Shown: positions 27,801 through 37,138, numbered from the stretch's first letter. The stretch is DNA of 64,000 nucleotides from WJMT01 sp964624145 (GCA_964624145.1 CAZUXT010000013.1:7854-71853), one strand, 5' to 3'. The notes: generated by a model not told the origin, from the sequence alone. Program-made: numbers and translations.

Positions 27801-29981
27801 GTGAAACTTGCAAACGAATCCCCGCACCTTGAGACTCCTCTTGAGTGGTGGTTTTTTCAAGGATTTTATGAAAGCCGGCACATTGATAGGAAACACTTCA
27901 TGCTGTCTTTTTTCCGCCAAAAGATAGAAAAAGAGCCCCACAAAGAAGAAACACATGTTTTCTATCTTCTTAAGTCTATTACTGATTCGAAAGACAATTC
28001 CTATCATTCAACCAGCCAGATAAGCAAAGATGTCCTGGAAAAACTTAAGGAAGAGAAAAACTTCCTGCTGCTTCAAGATGAATCAGGGAATCTTGACCCT
28101 GTTCTTTTTAAAGCTTATATGGATGAAATCAAAACTTACGGGCCTCCCTCCCCCATAAAAATAAGTCCAGACCCTGTTTATCTCAAGGATGACTCATTAA
28201 ACATTGAGTGGGCTGACTTCTCCCTTAAACAAAGAGACCAGACATTTCTGCTTTCATTTGAAGATCCCGCTCTAAAAAAGCTGATTCAAATGGAACTGGC
28301 TCCACAAAAAAAAGTCATACATCTCAATGACTATAAAATCCCAAATATGGAATCAACGTACTATAACACCTACACGAAGGTGAAACTTTCAGGAAAAGCC
28401 CATTCAACGCCTATCACCGGCAGGGCCTGGATGGATCATCAATGGGGTGATTTCAACAACTGGATCCTCTCAAAAACTGACAAAAAAAAATATTTGGGAT
28501 GGGACTGGATAGGCCTTAATTTAGAAGACGGCTCTGACATCATAATCACCACACACAAAGATATGGAAAAAAACGAAATACTCGATAGAGGAGCTTTTTA
28601 TCTGCCGCCGGATTCAACTCCCAGAGTCCTTAAAAAAGCAGACATGAAACCCACAGGATTCTGGAAAAGCTCCAGAACCCATGCCCTTTTTCCTGTCAGC
28701 TGGCATATCAGTATACCGGAAATAGAAACAGAGCTCGATTTTTCCCCTTTTTCAAAGGAACAGGAAATCCCTTTTTTTGGTGTCATCCGGTCTATCTGGG
28801 AAGGAGCCGGCCGGGTCAAGGGAATTAAAGAAAACAAAGAGATATCAGGCCGTGCCAGACTGGAGCTGCACGGTTATGGTTATCTCTTCGATTTCAAAAA
28901 ATATCTTCAGGTTTTTTCCGATAAAATAGAAAAAAGTATAGAATCATTTCTCCCTAAAAAGTTCGACCAAAAGAAAGAAGAGCGGTTTGTTGGAAAACCC
29001 AGGTGGAAACATGACCCGGATGCTTTAACAGAAATGCTGTCCAAGCCGTTTTGGGACCTGACCTCAAGAAAGGGAAAACGCTGGCGACCCTTGTTCGGGC
29101 TCCTCTCCCTTGAATCAATGGGGGTGGATCCCGAACCATACGAACAGTTGATCTGCTGTGCCATGGAGATAAACCACGCAGGCGCCCTTATCATTGACGA
29201 TATTGAAGACAACTCTTCCATGAGAAGAGGCGAGGAATGCATACATTTGAGATATGGCCAGGATCTTTCCATTAATGCAGGCTGCACACTATACTTTCTC
29301 CCCTATCTCCTGATCGAAAAACATCCGCATCTCAATGAGGAACAAAAAAGAAAACTCTATGAGGTAATGCATAAAATAATGATCAAAGCCCACTTCGGAC
29401 AGGCAATGGATATTTTCTGGTCAAGAAATTTGACCCAAAAAAACTTACAATCCTGGTCCAGAGACTCTCTAGGAGATAAAATCTTACAGATGTATGCCTA
29501 CAAAACAGGAGCGGCTGTAGAAGGAGGAAGCGAAGCAGCCTGCGTCATAGCCAATGCAGATGAAAAGATTTACAGGGCTTTTAAATCCATGGCTTTGACT
29601 TTAGGAACAGCCTTCCAGATAGTCGACGATATCCACAATTTCAACACGTCTCCTGAATGGACAAAACAAACCGGTGAAGACATTTCCTCCGGAAAATTAA
29701 CATACGTCATACATAAGGCCATCCAGAGCTTAGAGAAAAAAGAAACGGACCGGCTGCTGTCTATTATATGCTCCAAAAAAATGAGAACCAAGCCCGATGA
29801 AATCAAAACCGCAAGCCAAATTATCAGGGAATCCGGAACTCTCTCTTCATGCAAAAAAGAGGCGCAGGAAATGATAGATAAGGAATGGGAAAAATTTTCG
29901 AAAGTCATCCCTGTAACTGAAGCAAAAATACAAATGAGATTGTTGATCACAGGTCTTATAAATTTCAGTTATGAAACCTGA
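27801..29981 (+). CDS. CrtC-like hydratase/lipocalin domain fused to polyprenyl synthetase
   Basis: Residues about 5-345 resemble the CrtC/AttH lipocalin-type family (ETPLEWWFFQGFYES at the start, GRAWMDHQWGDF near 210 and WDWIGLNLEDG after it). Residues about 400-725 are a trans-isoprenyl diphosphate synthase: KRWRPLFGLL, the first aspartate-rich motif LIIDDIEDNSSMRRG near 463, GQAMDI, and a second motif QIVDDIHNF in which the final Asp of DDxxD is Asn. The two halves act on isoprenoids in other organisms (chain building; hydration of carotenoid ends), so a single bifunctional enzyme is plausible. The start is GTG at 27801 with AGGAT upstream. I know of no common fusion of this kind. Confidence 0.75.
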   Translation: MKLANESPHLETPLEWWFFQGFYESRHIDRKHFMLSFFRQKIEKEPHKEETHVFYLLKSITDSKDNSYHSTSQISKDVLEKLKEEKNFLLLQDESGNLDPVLFKAYMDEIKTYGPPSPIKISPDPVYLKDDSLNIEWADFSLKQRDQTFLLSFEDPALKKLIQMELAPQKKVIHLNDYKIPNMESTYYNTYTKVKLSGKAHSTPITGRAWMDHQWGDFNNWILSKTDKKKYLGWDWIGLNLEDGSDIIITTHKDMEKNEILDRGAFYLPPDSTPRVLKKADMKPTGFWKSSRTHALFPVSWHISIPEIETELDFSPFSKEQEIPFFGVIRSIWEGAGRVKGIKENKEISGRARLELHGYGYLFDFKKYLQVFSDKIEKSIESFLPKKFDQKKEERFVGKPRWKHDPDALTEMLSKPFWDLTSRKGKRWRPLFGLLSLESMGVDPEPYEQLICCAMEINHAGALIIDDIEDNSSMRRGEECIHLRYGQDLSINAGCTLYFLPYLLIEKHPHLNEEQKRKLYEVMHKIMIKAHFGQAMDIFWSRNLTQKNLQSWSRDSLGDKILQMYAYKTGAAVEGGSEAACVIANADEKIYRAFKSMALTLGTAFQIVDDIHNFNTSPEWTKQTGEDISSGKLTYVIHKAIQSLEKKETDRLLSIICSKKMRTKPDEIKTASQIIRESGTLSSCKKEAQEMIDKEWEKFSKVIPVTEAKIQMRLLITGLINFSYET

Positions 29982-30005
29982 CTTTGTTGATGAGGCTTCC
30001 TTGAA

Positions 30006-32507
30006 ATGCTGGAAACACTAAAAAAAATCTCGAATAATATATCTCACCTCTCTTATAAAAATCATAGAATCATTCTCTTCACTTCATTAGCTCTGTTAAT
30101 TGCAGGGCCTTTTTTTCTTAAGGATCTGGAAATCGAACCTATGCTTCTTGATTCAAAAGGCCTGCATGGAAAAGAGTTTAAATATTTTAATGATAACTTC
30201 AAAAGATTCGGCGAGAGTACTCCCCTGGTTTTGTTCCAACAGCATTCTCAGGTTGATGAGGATATCAGAAACAAATTTACAGATGCCTTAGTCAGGGAAT
30301 TGAGGTCAATGGAAGAGATCGCATATGTTCAATCAGGTCTTTTCGAACTATCTGATTCAGAAAGACTGACCCAGATGATCAGAGCTGTCGTGTTTCAAGA
30401 CCCGGACAAGTATTTAACCCTGTTTTCACAAAAATTCACAGACGAAGGCATACAAAAAGAAATCGTCCGGACACGAAAAAAGATTGTCATCGCTGATAAT
30501 CCGGTTTACAGAGAGCTGATTGCCGTGGATTTATTCCATATTCGTGAACTCTTAGAGCCTTGGCTTAAAGATTATATGGCGAATTTTAAAATTTCCCACA
30601 ACAGTGTTTATTTTGATTCTGAAGACCAGACATCTCGCTTGATCTTTGCTCAACCAAAAGGATCAGGAGAGGATACAAAATACTGCCTCATGCTTACTGA
30701 GTCCATACTATCAAAAATAGACAAAATAAAGTCATCCCTGGAGGGAAGCCAGGGCATTACCTGCGAATTCGCCGGAAAATACGGGTTGACCGCTCAAACA
30801 TATTCATCATTTAACCACGAAATAATTTTCATCAACCTCATTTCTTCCCTTCTCATCTTTGTTTTGCTGGTCCTGGTTTTTAGAAACATAAAAGTCACTC
30901 TGATGTGTTTCCTTCCTATATTTTTCTCAGTTTATATTTCCCTTTTAGCAGCCCGGCTGTTCTTTAATCCCTTGAAAATGATCTCCATAGGATTTGCTGC
31001 CATTGTTTTAGGCCTTGGAGTGGACATCACTTTTCATCTGTCAAGCCGATTTTTTCAATACCGCAAAAAATACAGTTCCTTGGAAACAGCTGTAAAAAAG
31101 ACTCTGAATGATTGCGGTTCTCCTTTGATCATTGGAATTTTAACTACGGGCTGCGGATTTTTTATTCTAAGCCTTTCCCGCTACTCAGCTTTAAGACAGT
31201 TTGGGATTCTTACATTTATAAGTCTCCTTTTGACTCTGGTAGTCACCCTATTCCTTTTTCCATCTGTTGTCAGAATGCTTCAACCAAAACAAATATACCA
31301 GACTAAATTAACTCAATTAAGGAGAATCCCCAGCTTTTTTTATAACCAATCCATGAAAAAAGTACTTATCAGCCGAATCGCGACAGCAGCCTTGATCATC
31401 GCCTCGATTATCATAGCAACGAACATTCAATTTGATATGTCTTTATCCAAACTGCTCCCCCAAAACACGAATTCATTGAATAATGCTAAAAAAGTATCGG
31501 AAAAATTCGGTTCTTCTTTCTTATTAAGCACTCAAATCACTGTTAAAACAGAGCAACTCCCTCAAGGAATGCTCTATCAAAAATATTTAGATAAAACACT
31601 TAATGAATTCGTTAAAAACGAAAAGATCGCAGGATTCTATTCACCCACTTTATTCTATATCCCCTATGAAGAGGTCCAGAAAAATTTGACACAAGTAAGG
31701 GCTCTCTTTAAAAAAATAAAAGAGAAAAAATCTGTTTTTTTTGAACAATTGAATGTGAATGGATTCCATATTCTTCCCCAACACGAAAAATACTATGAAC
31801 TTCTGGAAGAAATTTTTAATGAAAACACATTGAATTCGAATGTGAACAGTGTTTTCCTAAATCAATTTCTAAAAAGAGAAGAAAAAGATTTCTATTTGCA
31901 AACCTATGTATGGCATAAAAATGAAATGATTAATTCAGAAATGCTTCTCAGTGTTTCTGAAGATTTAAAAAAAATCCCTGCACAAAAAAACATAGAAAAA
32001 GAACTCACAGGAACCTATCAGGTTCATCAGGCTGTAAACAAAATAATCAAAAAGGACTTTGTCTCTATCAGCCTCTGGGCAGGAGTCACCATCTCACTCA
32101 TACTGCTTCTCTTTTTCAGGAAATTCAAGATACTTTTATTATCTCTACTGCCTCTTTTTGGTACCATACCCCTGACCTTAGCTTTTGTGCGGCTCACATC
32201 TATAGAATTCTCCCCGGCTCTCATTGGAGTGGTAGCTATCATCATCGGCATTGGTATTGATGATTCGGTGCATCTGATTTACCGAAAAACAAACAATCCT
32301 GAAAAACCAATCACCCGTATTCTCTCCGACATCTCCCCTGTTCTTACTCTCACAAGCCTTTCCACGGCTATCTGTTTTTTGACACTAACCCTTTCGAGTT
32401 CTCCCCTGCTATCCAATACAGGAGCGATCGTGGGATTTGGAGTCTTATCATGCTGGTTTTTCACCATGGTTTTACTCCCGCCTTTTCTTAAAGGGAAAAA
32501 ACTATGA
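30006..32507 (+). CDS. RND superfamily (MMPL/HpnN-type) exporter
   Basis: The 833-residue transporter shows the duplicated RND layout: a first membrane helix at about 20-38, a large periplasmic domain to about 270, five helices to about 425, a helix at about 460-480, a second periplasmic domain, and five helices at about 680-830. GLGVDITFHLSSRF and GIGIDDSVHLIYR are the paired helix-4 motifs with the proton-relay Asp. HpnN- and MMPL-type members move lipids or hopanoids. It overlaps the LolA-like gene by ATGA, and the upstream prenyl synthetase fusion supports a lipid cargo. Confidence 0.85.
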   Translation: MLETLKKISNNISHLSYKNHRIILFTSLALLIAGPFFLKDLEIEPMLLDSKGLHGKEFKYFNDNFKRFGESTPLVLFQQHSQVDEDIRNKFTDALVRELRSMEEIAYVQSGLFELSDSERLTQMIRAVVFQDPDKYLTLFSQKFTDEGIQKEIVRTRKKIVIADNPVYRELIAVDLFHIRELLEPWLKDYMANFKISHNSVYFDSEDQTSRLIFAQPKGSGEDTKYCLMLTESILSKIDKIKSSLEGSQGITCEFAGKYGLTAQTYSSFNHEIIFINLISSLLIFVLLVLVFRNIKVTLMCFLPIFFSVYISLLAARLFFNPLKMISIGFAAIVLGLGVDITFHLSSRFFQYRKKYSSLETAVKKTLNDCGSPLIIGILTTGCGFFILSLSRYSALRQFGILTFISLLLTLVVTLFLFPSVVRMLQPKQIYQTKLTQLRRIPSFFYNQSMKKVLISRIATAALIIASIIIATNIQFDMSLSKLLPQNTNSLNNAKKVSEKFGSSFLLSTQITVKTEQLPQGMLYQKYLDKTLNEFVKNEKIAGFYSPTLFYIPYEEVQKNLTQVRALFKKIKEKKSVFFEQLNVNGFHILPQHEKYYELLEEIFNENTLNSNVNSVFLNQFLKREEKDFYLQTYVWHKNEMINSEMLLSVSEDLKKIPAQKNIEKELTGTYQVHQAVNKIIKKDFVSISLWAGVTISLILLLFFRKFKILLLSLLPLFGTIPLTLAFVRLTSIEFSPALIGVVAIIIGIGIDDSVHLIYRKTNNPEKPITRILSDISPVLTLTSLSTAICFLTLTLSSSPLLSNTGAIVGFGVLSCWFFTMVLLPPFLKGKKL

Positions 32508-33136
32508 AAAACAGACATATCATTCCCTTTGTCGCTATCTTCACTACTTTTTTCATCTTTTTCCCTTCCATTTTAAAGAGCCAGGACATAGACACACTTC
32601 TTACAAAATGGGAAAACCGCCTAAAAAAAGAGAATTTGATTTCTTGTGATATAAAACAAACCAAACAAATCGAATTTTTAAAGGATGAAATCTCACTCAA
32701 AGGAAGATTTTATTACAAATACCCGCATTTCTTCCGGATCGAGATCCAGGGAGATGAAAATTACGATATTTACTGCGACGGAGATACAGTCCATATCATC
32801 GACCATGACTTAGGAGAAACAGAAGTCCATAATTTTGACAACCTTTATTCACAGAACCGTGTGCAAAAACTTTTTCATCCTGTGATCGGTCAGACCAAGG
32901 ATGATATAAAAAAGAATTATGACATAATGTTTCATGAAGATACGCATTTCTATGAACTGACGCCAAAATTGTTATCAAGCAGTTCTTATCAAACAATTCT
33001 CTTTAAAGTGGATCTTGCGGACAGGATAAAATGGATGAAAATATTTTATAAAAACAGCGACTGGACTGAAACTGAATTCAGCAACTGGAAAGAGCTTGAT
33101 AAAGTCTCGGACCACTTTTTCAAATATCTGAAATGA
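32504..33136 (+). CDS. LolA-like periplasmic lipoprotein/lipid carrier
   Basis: The 210-residue protein has an N-terminal signal (residues 1-27, ending ILKSQ) and a LolA-type half-barrel pattern (LISCDIKQTKQIEFLKDEIS, GRFYYKYPHFFRIEIQG). LolA-fold proteins carry lipoproteins or lipids across the periplasm. The 4-bp overlap with the RND gene means the pair is translated together; such RND-LolA pairs are known in aryl-polyene and related lipid export loci. It is likely a dedicated carrier rather than the housekeeping LolA. Confidence 0.75.
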   Translation: MKNRHIIPFVAIFTTFFIFFPSILKSQDIDTLLTKWENRLKKENLISCDIKQTKQIEFLKDEISLKGRFYYKYPHFFRIEIQGDENYDIYCDGDTVHIIDHDLGETEVHNFDNLYSQNRVQKLFHPVIGQTKDDIKKNYDIMFHEDTHFYELTPKLLSSSSYQTILFKVDLADRIKWMKIFYKNSDWTETEFSNWKELDKVSDHFFKYLK

Positions 33137-33202
33137 CGCTAACTCATTCCGAAACGGAATTTGTGCGCAAGAGGTATTTTCTGGTAAGAAGCCAGATTTA
33201 AA

Positions 33203-33289
33203 CGGAGGGAGAGGGATTCGAACCCCCGTCACGATTTCTCGTGAAGCGGTTTTCAAGACCGCCGCCTTCAGCCACTCGGCCATCCCTCC
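33203..33289 (-). tRNA. tRNA-Ser (TGA anticodon)
   Basis: The - strand folds with acceptor stem GGAGGGA / TCCCTCC, a long variable arm and the anticodon loop CTTGAAA, anticodon TGA. No CCA is encoded. It lies between the LolA-like gene and serS, downstream of serS on the same strand. Confidence 0.95.
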
Positions 33290-33335
33290 ACAAAAAGACA
33301 ATAGTCTAACATTTTTACTTCAGATTCGCAAAATA

Positions 33336-34607
33336 TCAGGTAATCTCTGTAACTCCACCCATATATGAGTGGAGGGCTTCCGGAATCCTCACGCTTCCAT
33401 CTTCCCGCTGATAAGATTCAAGAAGAGAGCTGACAGTCCTGCCCACAGCCACTCCGGAACCATTAAGTGTGTGTACATACTCAGAGCTGGACTTTTTATT
33501 CCTTCGAAACCGGATATTAGCCCGCCTCGCCTGAAAATCCTCACAATTCGTGCAGGATGAGATTTCTACATAGTCTTTTCTGTGGGGCATCCAGAGCTCC
33601 AGGTCATATGTCTTGGCTCCGGCAAAACCCAGGTCTCCTGTACACAGACTGACAACTCGATAATGAAGGTTCAGTTCTTTGAGCACTTTCTCCGCATTCA
33701 AAGTAATTTTTTCCAGCTCCTGGTAAGAATCCTCCGGCAGTGAAAAACTCATCAACTCGATCTTATTAAACTGATGCTGCCTTATGAGTCCCCGAACATC
33801 TTTTCCATAAGAACCTGCTTCACTTCTAAAGCAGGGGGTGTAGGCGACATATCTTTTAGGGAGTGACTCTGCTTCCATAATCTCATCACGAAACATATTT
33901 GTCAGCGGCACTTCAGCAGTGGGTATCAAATACCAATCATATCCTTTCAGTTTAAACAGATCTTCTTCAAACTTGGGAAGATTGCCTGTTCCCAGAAGAC
34001 TCTCTTTATTTGAAATAAAAGGCGGAATCACTTCCTCAAATTCATTTTCTCTTAAATGGATATCAAGCATAAAATTTATCAAAGCTCTTTCCAATCTTGC
34101 GCCCAATCCTTTGTAAACAGCAAACCTGGATCCTGCCAGTTTCGCAGCTCTTTTAAAATCAAGGATCCCCAATCTTTCCCCTATCTCCCAATGCGGTTTG
34201 GGATCAAAATCGAATGCAGGCTTTGATCCTGATTTTCTCAATTCCTTATTGAAAGAGGGATCCTTACCAACAGGGACAGACGGGTGAGGAATATTTGGAA
34301 TACCCAACATGATATCCTTTATCTTTTCATCTCTATCTTTGAACTCATCCTCATTTTTCTTTATTTCTTCCGTCACATGCTTCATCTCTTCCATCAATGA
34401 AGAGGCATCTCTGCCTTCACTTTTCATCTTCCCTATTAATTTTGAATTTTTGTTCAATTCATAACGGAGTTTCTCAATTTTAACCAAATATTTCTTTTTT
34501 TCTTCAGCCAGTTTGAGAAACCCAGAAAGGTCAAGGGCCACACCGCGATTTGATATTTTTTCCTCAACCAAATGGGCGTTTTCCTGAACGAATTTAATAT
34601 CCAGCAT
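33336..34607 (-). CDS. serS: Seryl-tRNA synthetase
   Basis: The 423-residue class II enzyme starts MLDIKFVQENAHLVEEK, has the N-terminal coiled-coil arm (about 30-110) and the catalytic motifs including TAEVPLTNMF, PCFRSEAGSYGKD and GSGVAVGRT. It charges serine onto tRNA-Ser; two tRNA-Ser genes lie in this window, one 46 bp away. A TATAATATAAT tract ends 7 bp before the ATG, so the mRNA may be leaderless. Confidence 0.96.
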   Translation of the reverse strand: MLDIKFVQENAHLVEEKISNRGVALDLSGFLKLAEEKKKYLVKIEKLRYELNKNSKLIGKMKSEGRDASSLMEEMKHVTEEIKKNEDEFKDRDEKIKDIMLGIPNIPHPSVPVGKDPSFNKELRKSGSKPAFDFDPKPHWEIGERLGILDFKRAAKLAGSRFAVYKGLGARLERALINFMLDIHLRENEFEEVIPPFISNKESLLGTGNLPKFEEDLFKLKGYDWYLIPTAEVPLTNMFRDEIMEAESLPKRYVAYTPCFRSEAGSYGKDVRGLIRQHQFNKIELMSFSLPEDSYQELEKITLNAEKVLKELNLHYRVVSLCTGDLGFAGAKTYDLELWMPHRKDYVEISSCTNCEDFQARRANIRFRRNKKSSSEYVHTLNGSGVAVGRTVSSLLESYQREDGSVRIPEALHSYMGGVTEIT

Positions 34608-34614
34608 GTGGTCG

Positions 34615-34644
34615 ATTATATTATAAAAACAGTGTAATGTGAAA
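34615..34644 (-). promoter_or_regulatory. Predicted serS promoter, leaderless
   Basis: On the - strand, TTTCAC (34639-34644) and TATAAT (34615-34620) have an 18-bp spacer. Transcription would start at about the serS ATG (34607). Confidence 0.5.
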
Positions 34645-34766
34645 TATTAAAATGAAGCGAAATTCAGATGTGGCCTCAGCTCCCTTCAGATTTTTTACGC
34701 CATTCTTCTTCGTTTTTCTCGGCTCCTGCGTAACTCCCCCCGTCCGTGGGTCACACATACTCGGAG

Positions 34767-35048
34767 CCCAGTTATGGGGGACGCTCCATAAGGTACCACC
34801 CTATATTACTGAATCCGTTGGATATTAAAAAATATTCCAGATTGTCTCCCTCTGAACTATTTCCATTTAATACACCACCGCAATCCTGCAGACGTAAGTC
34901 CCTATATGAGTGGGTTCCAACGAGGCAGGACAAGGGAAGATCGCATTCTGGTAGTAAGCCGCGTACATAAGCGGGATTCTATAGGGTGGTACCTTATGGG
35001 ACGTCCCCGTATGATGCGAGGCGCAAGCAGCTTTTATGAATAACCGGG
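34767..35048. repeat. Family B repeat interrupted by the 233-bp element
   Basis: CCCAGTTAT at 34767-34775 and ATAACCGGG at 35040-35048 are near-perfect inverted ends. The right part (GATGCGAGGCGCAA, then CTTTTATGAATAA) matches the short copy at 40310-40337. The 233-bp element lies between the left end and this right part, which suggests it inserted into an older family B copy. The rest of 34608-35108 holds no gene. Confidence 0.5.
34776..35008. mobile_element. MITE-like inverted-repeat element A, copy 1
   Basis: A 233-bp unit with terminal inverted repeats of about 29 bp, 27 matching: the left end starts GGGGACGCTCCATAAGG and the right end reads, inverted, GGGGACGTCCCATAAGG. A second copy of equal length lies at 49697-49929; I count about 13 substitutions and no indels. 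It encodes no transposase. TAT occurs on both flanks here, but the other copy shows no matching duplication, so target duplication is unproven. Confidence 0.85.
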
Positions 35049-35108
35049 ATTATTGACTATGGAGCTGTATTCACCTATTATAAAAAATCGAATGAAAGGG
35101 TTTTGAAA

Positions 35109-35639
35109 ATGAAAAAATTCAAGGGCTATATCCAGATATACACCGGCAATGGGAAAGGAAAAACGACCGCAGCGTTCGGGCTGGCCTTAAGGGCAGCCGG
35201 CCACGGATACAAGACCTTTATAGGCCAGTTCATTAAAGGGCAAAAATATGGAGAACTCACAGCCATCAAAAAGCTAAAACCCCTGGTGGATATCAAACAG
35301 TTTGGCAGAAGCGGATTTATCCATGTCAACGAAGACCCGGATCCACGGGATATTGAAAAAGCCAATGAGGGATTAACAACGTGCTTAAAGGCCATGCTGT
35401 CAGGAAGGTATGACATCATTATCCTGGATGAAATTAACGTTGCTCTTTATTTCAATCTTATTAAAGAAAAAAAAGTCCATGAATTCCTGGATAAAAAACC
35501 AGAAAATATTGAAGTGATTTTAACAGGAAGATACGCGCCGGAATCTCTTATAAAAAGGGCTGACCTGGTGACTGAAATGAAAGAAATCAAACACTACTAC
35601 ACGAAAAAAATCACTGCGCGTGACGGGATCGAAAGATAA
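35109..35639 (+). CDS. cobO: Corrinoid adenosyltransferase, CobO/BtuR type
   Basis: The 176-residue ATP:cob(I)alamin adenosyltransferase begins with a Walker A loop GNGKGKTTAAFG and has the ILDEINVAL Walker B-like strand and ILTGRYAP near the end, as in CobO/CobA/BtuR. It adds the adenosyl group to corrinoids. An in-frame TTG at 35103 gives two more residues, but GAAAGGG is better spaced for ATG 35109. No other cobalamin genes or cobalamin riboswitch are adjacent. Confidence 0.9.
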   Translation: MKKFKGYIQIYTGNGKGKTTAAFGLALRAAGHGYKTFIGQFIKGQKYGELTAIKKLKPLVDIKQFGRSGFIHVNEDPDPRDIEKANEGLTTCLKAMLSGRYDIIILDEINVALYFNLIKEKKVHEFLDKKPENIEVILTGRYAPESLIKRADLVTEMKEIKHYYTKKITARDGIER

Positions 35640-35666
35640 CCTCCGGTGAAGCTTTTGAGGCAATAA

Positions 35667-36041
35667 ATGGATAAAAGAAAATTCGAAAACCTGGTCGAAG
35701 AAGCCCTTTCTGAAATACATAAAGAGTTTAAAAAATACCTTAAAAATATAACCATTATCGTGGAAGACAATCCTCCTCAAGGTGTCTACAGCCGGCTTGG
35801 TATCAACCGGGGAGGACTTCTGCTGGGCCTGTATCATGGAGTTCCTATAGATAAGAGAGGAGCTTATTATGGAAATGTGCCCCCGGATGTCATTTCCATA
35901 TACCAAAAACCTATAGAAAGAGTGTGTTCCACTGAAAAGGAAATCAAGCAAAAAGTCAGAGAGGTCGTAAGGCATGAGATAGGACATTATTTTGGTAAAG
36001 ACGATAAAGAATTAAAGGAAATAGAAAACGAGACTGACTAA
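35667..36041 (+). CDS. Mini zinc metallopeptidase family protein
   Basis: A 124-residue protein with a C-terminal zincin motif VVRHEIGHYFG (HExxH) near residue 96-106 and an upstream GVYSRLG and PPDVISIYQKP core seen in small bacterial 'metallopeptidase family' proteins. The substrate is unknown. It is 27 bp after cobO and 15 bp before the aldolase gene, so the three are probably one transcript. Confidence 0.8.
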   Translation: MDKRKFENLVEEALSEIHKEFKKYLKNITIIVEDNPPQGVYSRLGINRGGLLLGLYHGVPIDKRGAYYGNVPPDVISIYQKPIERVCSTEKEIKQKVREVVRHEIGHYFGKDDKELKEIENETD

Positions 36042-36056
36042 CGGAAGGATAGGATT

Positions 36057-37108
36057 ATGAAGGAACCGTACAAAGGCATCATTGCTGCGCTGACAACTCC
36101 TTTTAAGGATGAGTGCATTTATCCTGAGAAATTAAGAGAAAATATCGATAAATACAATGCGACCGGCCTTTCAGGCTATGTCATTGCCGGTTCAACCGGA
36201 GAAAGCGCCTATTTATCTGACGACGAATGCATAACCCTTATCCGGGAAGCCAAAAAATCATCATCAAAAAACAAAAAAATCATAGCCGGAACAGCGCGTG
36301 AATCTGTGAAGAACACGGTTGACCTCACAAACAGGGCCGCGGATGCAGGGGCTGATGCCGCACTTGTCTGTACGCCTCATTATTACAAATCCGACATGAC
36401 TCACACGGCACTGAAAAAATATTATCTGTCCCTTGCAGAAAAATCCCGCATTCCCATAATCATATACAATATTCCTCAAAATACGGGAATCAGTGTGGAC
36501 AAAGAACTTATCATAGCTCTTTTAAAACATCCCCATATCCTCGGTATAAAGGACAGTTCCGGGAATCTCACCTTTTTTGAGGAAATTTCCCCTTATCTCA
36601 GCCCGGAAAAATCATTCCTTCTCGGAGCCGGAAGCTTGATTTTCCCCGGACTCGTCATGGGAGCCAGCGGGGGGATATTGAGGCTTGCCAGCGTGGTTCC
36701 TCGTCTCTGCACTCAATTATATGAACTATATACAAACAAAAAATGGGAGAAAGCAAAAAAACTCCAGCTGGACCTAGTCCCTCTCAATCAATCCGTTACA
36801 AGACAGCATGGTATCTCCGCGGCAAAATTCGCCCTGGATCTGCTTGGGTATTATGGAGGCCCCTGCCGGCTNNNNNNNNNNNNNNNNNNNNNNNNNNNNN
36901 NNNNNNNNNNNNNNNNNNNNNNNNNNNNNNNNNNNNNNNNNNNNNNNNNNNNNNNNNNNNNNNNNNNNNNNCCGCGGCAAAATTCGCCCTGGATCTGCTT
37001 GGGTATTATGGAGGCCCCTGCCGGCTTCCCCTCACTCCTCCCGGAAGCACGGTCAAAAACGAAATTGAAGTCATCCTCACAAAACTAAAACAATTGAAGG
37101 AACCATAA
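36057..37108 (+). CDS. HOGA/DapA-family aldolase interrupted by an assembly gap
   Basis: The protein belongs to the class I aldolase family of dihydrodipicolinate synthase: GSTGES near 46, YNIPQNTG near 139 and the Schiff-base lysine in GIKDSSG near 163. The C-terminal LLGYYGGPCRLPL resembles mitochondrial 4-hydroxy-2-oxoglutarate aldolase (HOGA1) more than DapA, whose Arg after the YNVP tyrosine is absent. A run of 100 N at 36872-36971 is flanked by two identical 55-bp copies. Deleting the N run and one copy leaves an in-frame 897-bp gene (298 residues), the normal length; left in, the frame after the gap is wrong. Lysine synthesis or hydroxyproline/2-oxo-acid breakdown are both possible roles. 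Confidence 0.8.
36872..36971. other. 100-N scaffold gap with overlapping contig ends
   Basis: Exactly 100 N. The 55 bp before it (36817-36871) and the 55 bp after it (36972-37026) are identical, so the contigs overlap and the gap has no real missing sequence by this reading. Confidence 0.95.
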
Positions 37109-37138
37109 CGAACCTGATTTACATTTCTCAGAAAAAAA

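Noticed and set aside
34746..34970. Open frame of 74 codons over element A (similar frame at 49610-49858)
   Set aside because: Both are open only because the element is duplicated. There is no ribosome site, and substitutions between the copies change amino acids freely.
35009..35108. Possible cobalamin riboswitch before cobO
   Set aside because: The space is filled by repeat ends and is too short for the aptamer.
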